From: Annulohypoxylon bovei var. microspora
Lineage: Eukaryota > Ascomycota > Sordariomycetes > Xylariales > Hypoxylaceae
Reading direction: 5' to 3'
Length of the DNA: 64,000 bases
Assembly: GCA_022836615.1 (NCBI GenBank)
Contig: MU405377.1
Location: 3,530 to 67,529, forward strand
Every line of letters starts with the position of its first letter. The first letter of the stretch is position 1. Below are positions 1 through 10,556 of this stretch, in pieces. The position numbers were made by a program, and so were the translations under genes. Under the pieces are notes generated by a model. The model had not been told where the DNA came from. It ran no database searches and saw only the letters and a list, made by a program, of their open reading frames with translations.

Positions 1-100
1 AATTAATATTAAAACGTTATAATTAATATTAAAACGTTATAATTAATATTAAAACGTTATAATTAATATTAAAACGTTATAATTAATATTAAAACTTTAT
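1..100. repeat. 20-bp tandem repeat, five units
   Basis: The unit aattaatattaaaacgttat is repeated head to tail at 1, 21, 41, 61 and 81. The fifth unit has a C-to-T-type change (actttat for acgttat), destroying its CpG. The array may continue beyond the left edge of the window. Confidence 0.95.
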
Positions 101-229
101 AATTATTATTATATATAATTAAAAAAATTTTTTTAATTAATTAAAATTAAAAATAATTAAATCGTAATAATAAATTATAAATAATTATATTATAAATAAT
201 AAAAACGAATAAACGTTAATTTATTATAA

Positions 230-625
230 AATAAAAAAATCCTCCGGTTAAACTCGGGATATTATGCCACCCGAACGGGTGGCTTCGCGTTTTTTTTTCT
301 TTATAATTTATTTTTATTAAAAAAATTTTATCGCGGTAATCCCGCATTTCCGGCGTTAAAAAATGTGTAAACCCCGTTATTTCCAAAGAAACCGTTATAT
401 CCACGGCGATTAATTAAATGCATCGTTTCGAGGGTTAAACCTTTTAATTAATTAAATAATAAATCTTAATTTTCGAAGTGATCCGTTCGCGAAAAAATGC
501 GTTTCGATAAAATTTAATTTTTTAAAAACGAAAAACTTATTAAAAACTAAGTTTCGCGCACGGACCATTTGGGTTAATAAAAACGATTATTTAAGTCGAT
601 TACGTAATTAATTCGTTTTAATTTA
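230..625 (-). repeat. RIP-mutated copy of dispersed element (copy 1)
   Basis: Read on the minus strand this matches the plus-strand copy at about 2480-2815 for roughly 330-390 bp. Conserved anchors include tggtccgtgcgcga, tcgcgaacgg and ataacggggtttacaca. Between the anchors, C has become T and G has become A, while the CpG pairs in the anchors persist. A shared 40-residue reading frame remains recognisable in both copies, but I do not recognise the peptide, and it may be a non-coding part of a transposon. Confidence 0.75.
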
Positions 626-1320
626 ATTAATTTTAATTTTTAACATAAATTATATAAATAAAAAAAACTTTTAATTTAAAAAATTTAATAATTTTTAAAA
701 AAATAATTAAAACGTTAAAAAAATGGTTATAAATAATTATAAATAATTAAATAAATAATTTAATAACCGAAAATAATAAAATAATTACGAATAATTAAAT
801 AAAAAGCTTAATAAATAATTTATTAAAAAGTGGTTTAATAAAATAATTAAAAAAAAATTTAATTATTAAATAAATAAAATGGTTTAATAAATAATTAAAC
901 GAAACGAATAATTCGTAAAAGTTTTATTAAAAATAATATAATAAAAATAATTAAATAAATAAATAATTAAATTAATAATTAAATAAATAATTAAATAAAT
1001 AATTTAAAAATAATATAAAAAATAATTACGAATAATTATAAATAATTTAATAAAAATTAAATTAAAAGTTAAATTAATAATATAAAAAATAATTAAATAA
1101 AAAACTTAATAAATAATTTAAAAGTTTAATAAAAAATAATTTATAAAATAATTATAAATAATTTAACGGTTAATTAAATAAATAATAATATAAATAATTA
1201 AAAAAAAAGCGTAAAAAAAAAACTTAAAAAGAAATTAAACGGGTGCGTAAACCGTGGTAATACGTGGTTTCATTAAATGAAAAAAAAAATAAAAATTAAA
1301 AATTAAAAAATCGAACCATT

Positions 1321-1371
1321 AATTTCCGGTTAAACTCGGGATATTATGTTATTTAAATAAATGGTTTCGCG
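1321..1371 (+). repeat. Fragment of element end, third copy
   Basis: It carries tccggttaaactcggg and atattatg followed by ggtttcgcg, in the same order as positions 242-290. The intervening CCACCC hairpin seen at 266-282 has been converted to A/T here, so this is another RIP-mutated end fragment. An inverted copy lies at 1729-1778. Confidence 0.7.
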
Positions 1372-1728
1372 TTTAAATTTAATTTAAAAAAAATAATTTA
1401 ATAATATAATAATTTTTATAAAATTCGAATAAAAATTAATAATTTTAAAAAAATAAATACCGTTTTTTAAATAAATAAATAAAATTTATTTTTATATTTT
1501 AATTAATTAAAAACGCGTAAATTATAACTTTTAATTACGTTTTATATATATTTTATATATATATATTTTTTAAATTTAAATAATTTTTTATTTAAAAAAA
1601 ATATTTTATAATATTTAAAAAAAAAAATATTTTATAATATTTAATTGAAATAATTAAATAATTATTTTCGTTTTTTTTTTAATATATAATTACTTATATA
1701 TCACGCGATTTACGTTGTAAAATATTGA

Positions 1729-1820
1729 ACGCGAGGCCACCCGTTCGGGTGGCACAATATCCCGAGTTTAGCCGGGGGTCGATGGTTCGATTCCTCGATC
1801 TCCCACTTTTATTTTTTTTA
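1729..1820 (+). other. tRNA-like / Pol III-like fragment with B box
   Basis: A perfect 7-bp hairpin (gccaccc, loop gttc, gggtggc) is followed by tatcccgagtttagcc. Next comes an exact Pol III B-box match, GGTTCGATTCC, at 1784-1794, then atctccca, which resembles a tRNA 3' acceptor strand, and a T-rich run (ttttatttttttt) that could terminate Pol III. I could not fold a complete cloverleaf: the T stem mismatches and there is no convincing A box at the right distance. It is more likely a truncated tRNA or tRNA-derived short interspersed element than a working tRNA gene. Confidence 0.35.
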
Positions 1821-1821
1821 C

Positions 1822-2450
1822 CATGCGACGAAACAGCTCACCACCATCCGGCTAGCGGTTCGCGCATCCATCTAACCACCCTTTAAGCCTCCCCTTTAAG
1901 CCTCCCCTTTAACCTCCCCTTTAACCACCCATGCTACCACCCGTTTAATCGCCCATTAAACCACCCGTAACCACCCCATAAGCCACCCCTTATCAAACCC
2001 CTAAGCTACCCACCAGGCCTCCTGTTTAGCCACCCTTTACATTACTGGTTTAACCCCTGGTTTAATCCTCGTTAAACCACCTATAACCACCCATAACCAC
2101 CTCTTATACCACCCTTAAGCCACCCGCTTAGTCACCTGTTTAACCACCGGTCTAGCCACCCATCTACCTAACCACTCCCATTATACCACCCCCAATAAAG
2201 CCCCCGCAAACCACCCGTCCCATTTAACCACCTGTTAAACCACCCCATCTACCCAACAATTAAACCTCCCCTTTAACCACCCCGTTAAACTACCCCCTAA
2301 TAAACTACCTGTTAAGCCTCCTACTTAACCACCCATAACCACCCTACCACCCCCAGCTATTAAACCACCTGTTTAGCCACCCGTGGCCACCCGTAGCCAC
2401 CTTTCTAACGCCTTAGCCACCCTCTCGGGGGTTGCTTAGTCACCCAGCTT
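1822..2450 (+). repeat. Degenerate C-rich CCACCC/TTAA minisatellite
   Basis: About 630 bp are built from imperfect units of about 9-13 nt of the form CCACCC + (n)TTAA, for example taaccaccc, taagccaccc and ttaacctcccc. Strand asymmetry is strong, with C far above G on the plus strand. It is not the canonical CCCTAA telomere repeat. It lies directly between the AT-rich block and the less mutated copy of the element, and unlike them shows no RIP-like conversion. Confidence 0.85.
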
Positions 2451-2479
2451 AGTGGTCTTTTTTTACGTGTGCTAAGTCA

Positions 2480-2860
2480 ATTACATAAGCCACTTAGGTA
2501 ATCAATTCGTCTGCTTTCCCACCCAACTGGTCCGTGCGCGAGAGCCAGCTTTTGACAAGCTTTTCGTTTCTGAAAAACTGAATCTTGTCGAAACCCACCT
2601 TCTCGCGAACGGGCCACCTCGAAAGCTGAGATCTGTTGTTTGATTGGTTAAAAGCTCTGAGATTGACCCACCGTTGCGACGATGCACCCAATCAATCGTA
2701 GTGGACATAACGGCCTCTCTGGGGATAACGGGGTTTACACACTTTTTAGCGCCGGAGATACGGAATTACCGCGATAGGAGATTTTTGATAAGGACCATGG
2801 AGAAAAAAAAACACACCAAAGCTTTACCCGTACAATTACCCTCGTTAAACTCGGGTATTG
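2480..2860 (+). repeat. Less mutated copy of dispersed element (copy 2)
   Basis: GC content is normal here, and the sequence aligns with the minus strand of about 230-625. It contains a 75-codon open stretch ending near 2871 whose central peptide resembles the frame preserved in copy 1 (shared residues include ITGFTHFL). There is no convincing gene, signal or known domain. It may be a transposon fragment, a non-autonomous element, or a source copy that escaped RIP. Confidence 0.6.
2815..2859 (+). repeat. 45-bp direct repeat, left copy
   Basis: It begins accaaagcttt and ends cgttaaactcgggtatt. It matches 3418-3462 at most positions, with mostly C/T differences, and bounds a fold-back segment. 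Confidence 0.8.
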
Positions 2861-3113
2861 TTAGCTTGTAAAGGTGTCACGTAACGCCGCCAAAAAATAC
2901 AGCTCCGTGACTTTAAACAACATACCCCCTCAAAGGAGCTGATGCATTCAAATAAAATTCATATCATTCAATCCGCTAGATCGAGAGCTTTGTAACTATA
3001 TACTTATTTTTGTCGTAAGTCATACATCTCGAAAGTTATTTGAATATTTCGGTGGAAGAGCCCGGGCCACGAAATGGTCACGTGGTACCCTTCAATGCCA
3101 CCATTCAAAGGGC

Positions 3114-3291
3114 AGTGGGCCATGTGCGAAAGACAGTGCCTAACACAGTGTAAAGGCTGATCCCTCGTGTCACCCATTTAGGCAGCCAGCACGTGTTTTA
3201 GCTGGCAAAAAGTAGTGATTTAGTAATGAGGGGATATGAAAACGTACCGTGCTTTACAGTATCAATAACACTGTTTCGCACATGGCCCACT
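3114..3291. repeat. Fold-back element (inverted repeat arms)
   Basis: The left arm at 3114-3138 (begins agtgggccatgtgcgaaa) is the reverse complement of the right arm at 3269-3291, apart from a 2-nt insertion. Weaker complementarity continues inwards (acacagtgtaaag against ctttacagtat). The spacer is about 130 bp. This resembles a MITE-like or snap-back element. No target-site duplication was found with confidence. Confidence 0.7.
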
Positions 3292-3417
3292 TTCGACGAT
3301 GTCCTTTGCCACTTAAGGTGGTTTTATCAATGTACCTAAGTATTGTGGGGAAAAGTGGGTTCACCTGTTTATCTAAAAAACGGCACCTGTTTCCTTAAAG
3401 CTACTGAGCAAAAATGA

Positions 3418-3462
3418 ACCAAAAGCTTTCTCGTTTAATTACCTTCGTTAAACTCGGGTATT
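3418..3462 (+). repeat. 45-bp direct repeat, right copy
   Basis: Partner of 2815-2859. It ends 48 bp from the stop codon of the phenylalanyl-tRNA synthetase gene, marking the border between repeat island and gene-dense DNA. Confidence 0.8.
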
Positions 3463-3509
3463 ACATTCCATTTCTTTTCATGGAACATACCTTTACTTGA
3501 TTCCCTTAT

Positions 3510-5794
3510 TTAGTCCTTATCTAACCTTACAGCTGGGCTGCTTTGTACGAAATTCAGATCCACTTTATGACCTAGTAGCTCGCGAATGTTTGAAATCCCG
3601 TACTTAATCATCGTCGGTCGTTCTAATGACAACCCCCATCCATATACACGTGTGTCTTTGCTATTGAGGAATTAGCAACCTATATGTAGATAAACCTGTG
3701 ACATGAGAGTGATTTGGAATATATAATACTTACGGGAAACCCATTGCTTCGAGCATTTCAGGCCGGAACATCCCGCTGTTTCCTATCTCGATGAGCTTAC
3801 CAAGCCCCTTGTCTAACACCACGGGTTAGAATCGTGTTAAAGTAAAATGACCATATAATAATAATGATATGAAACATTGAGGAACACTTACGATACGAGA
3901 AGATCTCCATGCTGGGTTCGGTGTCTAGAAAATATTAGCCTTTATGTTAACACAAGAGAGGTTAAGAGTTGGACATGTTGTCAAAATTCTGGACGTCATC
4001 TTGTGGTTCATCGTAGAACTAGCAATTCTTTATAAAGTTTGAGAAAATACGCACATGGATTATACGCTGGCTTGTACTTGAGGTCCGTTATGCCCATCTT
4101 GCCGAAGAAGATATCCATGAACTAAGGCTAGTTAGTTATAACGTCATAGGCCATCGCCGGAGAAACGTAGGCGGTTGATAGCTATACTCACTTCCATGAG
4201 CCCACCCAGAGTTAGGTTTGTGTCAGCAATGACTCCTTCAACTTGATGAAACTCAGCAAGATGTGTTGCATCGACACTCTCATTACGGAACACTCTGTCG
4301 ATGGAAAAATAACGGGCTGGAGGTGGGCGCCCATCGGGGCCCTTCCGGGCTGCTAGTTTATGTAACATGTTTGCGCTGATGGCTGTCGTGTGGGTACGTA
4401 ATACAAGGCGTAGGGATTCGTCACCCGACCAAGGATACCGGTAGCCAATTGAACCGTACTTGCCATCCTATTGCCGAGTGAGATTAGAATATACTACTAT
4501 GTCAGATGAAGGGGGATTCCCCGGATTTACACAGCAGGTTGGCGACTATAACCAGCTAGTAAACTACGCACCTGATGAACCGCCTTCACGTTTTCCCAAT
4601 AAGTACCGTAGTCCTTTTCGTCCTCAGTCGACGTTGCTCGTGGTATATCGGCAGCGTCTGGGTCGGAAATATAAAACTATATGAATATATTAGAAGGTAG
4701 GAAATAATTCAGTATGGGGACTGGCTAATGTCCATTATGAAACAGCAACTCGGGATATGCTATTAGAAGAAATAGAAGTCAAGGGTTCGTTGTAGAATGA
4801 AAGAAGCATACGGTATCTTGTAGGTCACGAGCTGGATGTTGTTGTGGAACAAAGAGGGCATCGAAATTCCAGAAACCGGACTCGACGAACCTAGAATAAA
4901 GACACACGTTAGTTAAAAAAGGATAGATATAATACTTAACAATAACTTACTTGTCAGTGGGCATCTCCTCGAATCCCATCTCGAAGAATATTTGTCTGAA
5001 TTCGGCGCGGACCTTGTTGAGCGGATGCAAGGCACCCGAGTGCTGATCTGCTCCCGAAGCCTTGAAATTATAAGGCTTGAACGTGGCCGTCTTCCACGAG
5101 CCGGTGGCGACCATGTCGGCGGTTAGGTCTGTAGCTTCCTCGGGGATCTTGAGGGCGAACTTGGCACCCTTGTGAATTTTGAAGCTGATGATCTTTTGCA
5201 TTCTGATAAGCTTTCGCTTCTTCAAATCCGCAATTAGCTTTGCGTCGGGGTATGTGCGTGTCTCCTTAATAGTTTGCAACTGCTCCTTGGTAGCATCTCG
5301 TATCGAGTCCATTGCGGCCTTGAACTTGCCGTCTGTGGAAATATTTGGTTTATCAGCCCAGTCCGCCTGTGCTAGGTGTTGTAGATTAATAGAAGGGCGT
5401 CTCTGTGCGCACCTTTAGTCTTAGATATCCACTTCTCCTTGAACGCCCTTCCCTGACCAATTTTTACAACGTTCTTGTCGCCGATAGTCTTCTCCAGATC
5501 CTGCACGGTGAGGCCATCGACGGCAGCGCGTAGGGCATCGAATATGCGGGCCTCATGACTACCCTCAGCAGCGATCTGCTCGCCCTCGGGTTCTAGTATG
5601 GCTTCCTCCCTTTCTATGGTATCATAGATGACCATGTCGCGTGATGCCAGTCGGTCTAGAGCTGCTTTTACTTCGACAAAGCTAGCGGTTGGGAAGGCTT
5701 CAGCAGATAGAAGAGGCGAAGACTTGTCGAGAGATTGGAGGATGTGGCTAGTGAGGTCCGCAGAAGGGGACTGGCTCACTGTCGAGGACGCCAT
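3510..5794 (-). CDS. FRS2: Cytosolic phenylalanyl-tRNA synthetase alpha subunit
   Basis: It charges tRNA-Phe in the cytosol as the catalytic subunit of the alpha2-beta2 enzyme. I place nine exons: 5794-5413, 5332-4951, 4890-4813, 4676-4572, 4467-4192, 4121-4055, 3924-3891, 3812-3734 and 3660-3510. They total 1554 nt, or 517 aa, close to the family's usual length. The N-terminal region (about 1-150) is the winged-helix DNA/tRNA-binding part. The class II catalytic core follows, with RVFRNESVDATH and FHQVEG (motif 2), then GNSGMFRPEMLEAMGFP and GWGLSLERPTMIKYGI (motif 3). The start ATG at 5794 is the first in frame. The gene is divergent from URA7 across an 806-bp shared promoter. The 3' end lies next to RIP-mutated repeats, but no stop or frameshift is seen in the exons. 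Confidence 0.93.
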
Positions 5795-6600
5795 TCTCAA
5801 TTGCGAAAGGCTTGCTTTCTTTTTTCATGCGTTGTTATATTGTTAGAAAAAAGGTCTGAAAGATCCAATAGGTCTCGGTTGTGCCGCATATATGTTGCTG
5901 CTGTTGCGATGCTGCGATGTTGCGATGTTACAAGGCTTGAGTCACAATTGTCAATTGTGGACTAACGATTTAGGAGCACCCCTCCTCTGCCCCTCCACCA
6001 TGCGGGAAAAATAAAAATAAAAATAAAACGGAAGGGTCTACCGATGCCCCTCCAAAGTACCTACGTACAGTACATACCTTTCCTCAATATTGAAGTTAAA
6101 ATAGCACCTAGGTACGAAGGTCAAGACTATGGAAAGTTTTGCACTTTTTTTTTTTGGAGCTCTTGGCCAGTGTGTGATTAAATCAGCAATTAATCAGTAC
6201 TATATTAACCTCTGGAATTAGATCTCTGTTCTCTCAATTTACGCGGCTTTGACCTATGACCAAATGTGCGAAACTTTAGCTTTGACCTTCGTACCTGGTG
6301 CTAGACATGACAAACCTTTCACCGCCTTCCTAAAACAAAATAAAGTTATCTAATCAGTAGTGGGGTAACTTTACTTTGTAAGAATTACTGCAGATCAATA
6401 ACAACGAGAATAAACTTTTTATTTTATTTTCGTTATCGTCTATCTTCCTAGGCATTTTCTGCAATACTTACCAAGGCATTTCACATCTTCGACTTACCCA
6501 TCCTGGAAACTTCAATTTGATTATATTCTTGCCGTATTTAATCTAGCTCCTTCATTACGTACTGCGTATAAGATTCTTGGTCTTGTCCACAGTTGCCAAG
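5795..6600. promoter_or_regulatory. Divergent promoter region FRS2/URA7
   Basis: These 806 bp separate the two start codons. They contain an inverted-repeat element (6105-6300) and a T-run (about 6147-6157). Near URA7 lies an AT-rich stretch (6415-6430, ttttattttattttcg). No coding signal was seen. Confidence 0.6.
6105..6300. mobile_element. MITE-like terminal inverted repeat element
   Basis: The left arm at 6105-6143 starts cacctaggtacgaaggtcaa. The right arm at 6266-6300, reverse-complemented, starts caccaggtacgaaggtcaa. The first half is near identical, and the match then continues through aaagttttgcac against aaagtttcgcac. The total length is about 196 bp with an AT-rich, non-coding interior. 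Size and structure fit a miniature inverted-repeat transposable element. I found no clear target-site duplication, so the class is unknown. Confidence 0.6.
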
Positions 6601-9210
6601 ATGAAGTATGTCTTGGTTAGTGGTGGTGTCATCAGTGGCATTGGAAAAGGTACGTTTCTTGTCTTCTAGTTATGTTCTAGTTATGCTATTTACGGTGCTT
6701 TTTGGTGTTGCATGTCATTGTAGGGGAATTGCTGAACGGTTTTGAGTTAATTTAACTGTTACTGTTCTTCTGCGCAACCACGTTTCAATTATCACTCTCC
6801 TCGGGATAGTATGTGCGTATTAAGTAAATTCCAATCGCTAACTTAACTTCACAGGCATAATAGGTATGAGTGATGACGATAATAGACCAGATGTTTTATT
6901 CTTGCCTCGCTGACCTTTCCTAAGCATCTTCCTCCGGGCTTTTACTCAAGACGACTGGTCTAAAAGTAACGGTATGAAAATAAATCTTCATTAATGGAAC
7001 TTAAGATGTCTATATTAATCACACTGGCTCTAGGCAATTAAGATCGACCCATACCTGAACGTGGATGCCGGCACGCTAGGTCCGCTCGAGTAGGTGAGAT
7101 GCCTAAGGATGTCTGTCGATTGCAAAACTAACCTGAATTGTTTGTTTTAGGCACGGGGAATGTTTTGTACTCAAGGTAACTCATCTCGTCCCTCGAGCCG
7201 CCGTCTCACAACTATGCTAAGGAAAATGGAAAATTAGGACGGAGGCGAATCCGATCTTGACCTCGGAAACTACGAACGTTATCTCAACCTCAATCTCACC
7301 AACGAGAACAACATCACAACTGGAAAGATCTACAAGTCAGCCTTCTCGTTCTTCCTCGTCGTACACCTATGTTGATCAATACTAACACGCGAATCGGTAA
7401 AGGGCCGTGATTGAACGAGAGCGGAAGGGTGACTACATTGGTCGTACCGTTCAGGTTGTACCCCATATCACAGATGCTATCCAGGAATGGATTCAGCGCG
7501 TAGCGAAGATACCCGTTGACGATAGTGGCGAAGAGCCTGATGTTTGTATTAGTACGTATGTCTGATTTTGATACGTTTTTAAGTGCTGACTTGTTTGATT
7601 CAATAGTTGAACTAGTATGTCCTCATGCCACCCTTCATCAGATACCCAATAGCCCCCCCCCTTAGGACCCAGCCACGACCTCTATAAATCTAACTCTCAC
7701 TGGGTAGGGTGGTACCGTCGGTGACATTGAGAGCATGCCCTTTGTCGAGGCATTGACTCAGTTCAGATACAAGGTTGGCAAAGGAAACCTCGTCAACATC
7801 CACGTATCTTATGTGCCCATCATCCACGGCGAAGAGAAGACGAAGCCTACTCAACACGCCATTAAACAGATGCGAAGTGCAGGGTTAATACCGGACTTGG
7901 TCGGTACCCCGGAAACCCTCTGAAGCTGGCAGCTAATAGTTCTTTTAGATTGCCTGTCGCTGCGAGCGCGCCCTTGACGAGGATACAACTAAGAAGATAG
8001 CCCGAAGTTGCCAGGTCGAGTTCAAGCAGGTCCTTACCGTTCGAGATATAGAGACTATTTATCAGGTACCGCTCCTTCTCGAGGACCAGGGATTACTAGA
8101 CCGTCTACGGGAGGTCTTGATGCTGGATGAACTGTCCCTCCCGCCGACTATGATCAATAAAGGCGCAAACTTGTGGCAACTATGGAAGAAGACTGTTGTT
8201 TCGAAACCATACCTCGAGCCAGTGAATATTGCATTGGTTGGGAAATATATTGCACTCCCTGATAGTAAGTTTCCTTCAAGTTGTTGTCCTTAGAATGGTA
8301 TCAAGTAACCTGAAATACTACAGGCTATCTTTCCGTAATCAAGGCGTTGGAGCATTCGGCTATGCGATGTAACCGGAAGCTGAACCTGGTTTGGATCGAC
8401 GCCGAGCATTTAGAAGACGCTACTTTGCAGAGTGACCCCACCACCTATCACAAGGCCTGGTCGCAATTAACTATCGCTTCAGGGTGTAAGTATCTTCGAT
8501 TCCTCATCCCCCGTATTCAATCAGAGTCCCGGGGGCCGTTGAATTGCTAGTGGCTAACTGTCGACAATGAAGGCATCTGCCCGGGAGGATTTGGCGGCCG
8601 AGGGGTTCCAGGAATGGTCAAGGCCGCGAAATGGGCTCGTGAATGCAAGATTCCTTATCTTGGTATATGCCTTGGGATGCAGGTTGCCGTCATCGAAGCC
8701 GCGCAGAATATCTGCGGCTATAAGAATGCTTCTTCGGAAGAATTTGATGCCCAGGCCGAGCACCGCGTCATCATCTTCATGCCAGAAGGGTCGAAGGAAA
8801 TAATGGGCGGCACGATGCGACTCGGTACGAAGACAACTTACTTCCAACCCGGGAGTGAGTGGAGTAAGCTCCGAGCATTATACGGGGATGCAGATGGGAT
8901 GGAAGAACGGCACCGGCATCGCTACGAGGTCAACCCAGACTACGTGGAAGAACTTGAGAAGGCAGGTCTCAATTTTATAGGCAAGGATGAAACAGGCAAG
9001 CGTATGGAGGTGGTTGAACTGAAGGATCATCCCTTCTTTGTCGGAGTTCAGGCACACCCCGAGTTCACATCCCGAGTTCTCGGTCCATCGCCTACATACC
9101 TCGGTTTTGTAGCTGCTACTACAGGTTGCCTCGACCAGGTCATCCAGGACATACGACAACAGCATACTGGAAAGCTTGTCAACGGAGTAGACGAGAGCGT
9201 CCATTTCTAA
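6601..9210 (+). CDS. URA7: CTP synthase
   Basis: It makes CTP from UTP, ATP and glutamine in the cytosol. I place twelve exons: 6601-6649, 6855-6863, 6925-6971, 7034-7089, 7151-7175, 7238-7335, 7403-7551, 7607-7614, 7708-7899, 7949-8264, 8324-8485 and 8573-9210. They total 1749 nt, or 582 aa. The N-terminal synthetase domain starts MKYVLVSGGVISGIGKG, with its ATP-binding loop. The C-terminal glutamine amidotransferase domain has the catalytic cysteine in GICLGMQ and the histidine in AHPEF. Two internal exons are only 9 and 8 nt, and both are needed to keep conserved residues (IIA and IEL). The join at 8485/8573 gives SGCICPGGFG, one residue shorter than the usual ICVPGGFG-type motif, so that donor could be off by a codon. 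Confidence 0.95.
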
Positions 9211-9824
9211 CACGATACGTTGATACAAGGAGGAAAATAGGATTTCGAAGAAGTTGGCGGGTTGGGTTCATCATCGGGCATATATGAGACTAGGCCTTGT
9301 TCTTTAGAGGGAGTCGGACTGAAAGGAACGGTTCGATGCGCAGCTTTGCCTATCTTCCGGCGATAGAGCTAAAGTGGATAATGCATTGATATTTAGGCTA
9401 ACTGATTCGAAGCTCATATTCGATTCAATACTGCTAACTAATCTTAACTGTCACTGATGTGAGTGAGTAATAACGAAAGCATGCATATGCCGCGTACTAG
9501 GTATTTGACTATATTTATTAAAATTATAAAAATATACCTGATAGATAAATAAATAAATAAATATTCCGAAAACATTACGTAATAGTCATTGCAACTGAAA
9601 TGTCTAAAGTTAGGGTTATTAGCATAGCCCCGCATGTGCCTCTGTAATTTAATATCAAATAAATACCTACCTACCTACCTACCTACCTACCTACCTACCC
9701 ACACCATATTGATATCACCTTTACTGTTGGAGAAACCCCAACTCGTCTAAGTCCTTGAAAGATATTCGCACCCGGTCTCTCTATTTCCACTTAGAGCTAT
9801 TGTGAATCAGTGATTATATGCGCA
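9211..9824. other. Intergenic URA7-GIM5
   Basis: It holds the URA7 3' UTR, an AT-rich stretch (about 9510-9570) and a TACC microsatellite at 9664-9699. No gene was seen. Confidence 0.6.
9664..9699 (+). repeat. (TACC)n microsatellite
   Basis: About nine tandem copies of the tetranucleotide tacc, ending in tacccacacc. It lies 125 bp upstream of the prefoldin 5 start codon. Confidence 0.95.
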
Positions 9825-10556
9825 ATGGCTAGCGGTAACAACGAAACCAGTACGTCCTCTCCGTCTTCGTCGCTGATTCTTCCCTATCTTTTACAGAGTA
9901 GCTAACCCACCTCTTTGTAAACAGTCAATCTCGACACCCTGAGCGCCCAGCAACTTAGCCAGGTAAAGAAGCAACTAGACGAGGAACTCGAACACCTGAC
10001 GTCCTCTTTCGCCCAGCTGCACGCCGCGCAGTCTAAGTTTCGAGATTGTCTGCGCTGTGTACAAGACAAGAACAAGTCGCCTGCTCTTCGGGGTACGTCT
10101 ACTTCCCGCGCGACTTGGCGCACCGAAAATTGAATTTGTAATCTAAGAGAAAACAGAGAATAACTCGATCCTCGTCCCACTTACCAACTCCCTCTACGTA
10201 CGCGGAACCCTGTCGAGTGCGTCCCATGTCGTGGTTGACGTAGGCACAGGTTTCTACGTCGAAAAGGTGACAACCATGTATTCTACGGTCATATAGACTA
10301 CGAAGATATTAACTTGGATATTTAGGAGGTCAAGTCGGCAGCGGACTTCTACGAAAACAAGGTGGGCGAAGTTGGAGCGAGTATAAAGGATCTCGAAGCA
10401 ATCGTGCAAGCAAAAACGAACAACGTCCGTATTGTTGAGGAAGGTACAGTTCATTCTCCCTGCTTTGCTATTTCCGGTTATTAGTAGCTAACATGACTAC
10501 TACTAGTTTTAAGACAGAAGATGGTCACCGGAACCCAGCAAACACCGCCACCGTAG
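9825..10556 (+). CDS. GIM5: Prefoldin subunit 5 (alpha type)
   Basis: This is a subunit of the heterohexameric prefoldin chaperone, which hands unfolded actin and tubulin to the CCT chaperonin. I place five exons: 9825-9849, 9925-10092, 10157-10266, 10326-10443 and 10507-10556. They total 471 nt, or 156 aa, the normal size. The N-terminal helix begins INLDTLSAQQLSQVKKQLDE. The central beta region includes SILVPLTNSLYVRG and VDVGTGFYVEK, and a second helix follows (AADFYENKVGEV). This alpha-type layout of two helices around two hairpins is typical of PFD5. An ATG at 9818 runs into an immediate stop, so 9825 is the start. Prefoldin 1 lies 15 kb downstream. Confidence 0.93.

Larger units (their letters stand above)
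1..1720. repeat. AT-rich RIP-degraded repeat block
   Basis: The sequence is almost wholly A/T, and most surviving C and G sit in CpG pairs such as aacgtt, cgataa and tcgcgaac. It has no open gene. A segment at about 230-625 (minus orientation) aligns with the far less mutated copy at about 2480-2815. Differences are overwhelmingly C-to-T and G-to-A transitions, the hallmark of repeat-induced point mutation. Short recognisable islands survive, for example ccggttaaactcggg at about 244 and 1325. This is a dead repeat or transposon relic, probably heterochromatic. Confidence 0.85.

Noticed and set aside
1822..2450. Telomere repeat
   Set aside because: Units are CCACCC-based with variable spacing, not the CCCTAA array, and genes flank it on the right without a chromosome end.
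2494..2708. Short minus-strand frames in the less mutated copy
   Set aside because: Two overlapping frames of 65-68 codons with no domain and no start support. Treated as part of the repeat.
4460..4684. Plus-strand frame of 74 codons inside FRS2
   Set aside because: It crosses FRS2 exons 4-5 in antisense. The minus-strand exons encode conserved synthetase motifs.
7081..7151. Apparent in-frame stop at the end of a CTP synthase exon
   Set aside because: Splicing at the gtaggt donor (after 7089) instead of the gtgaga next to it restores Glu-His and removes the stop.
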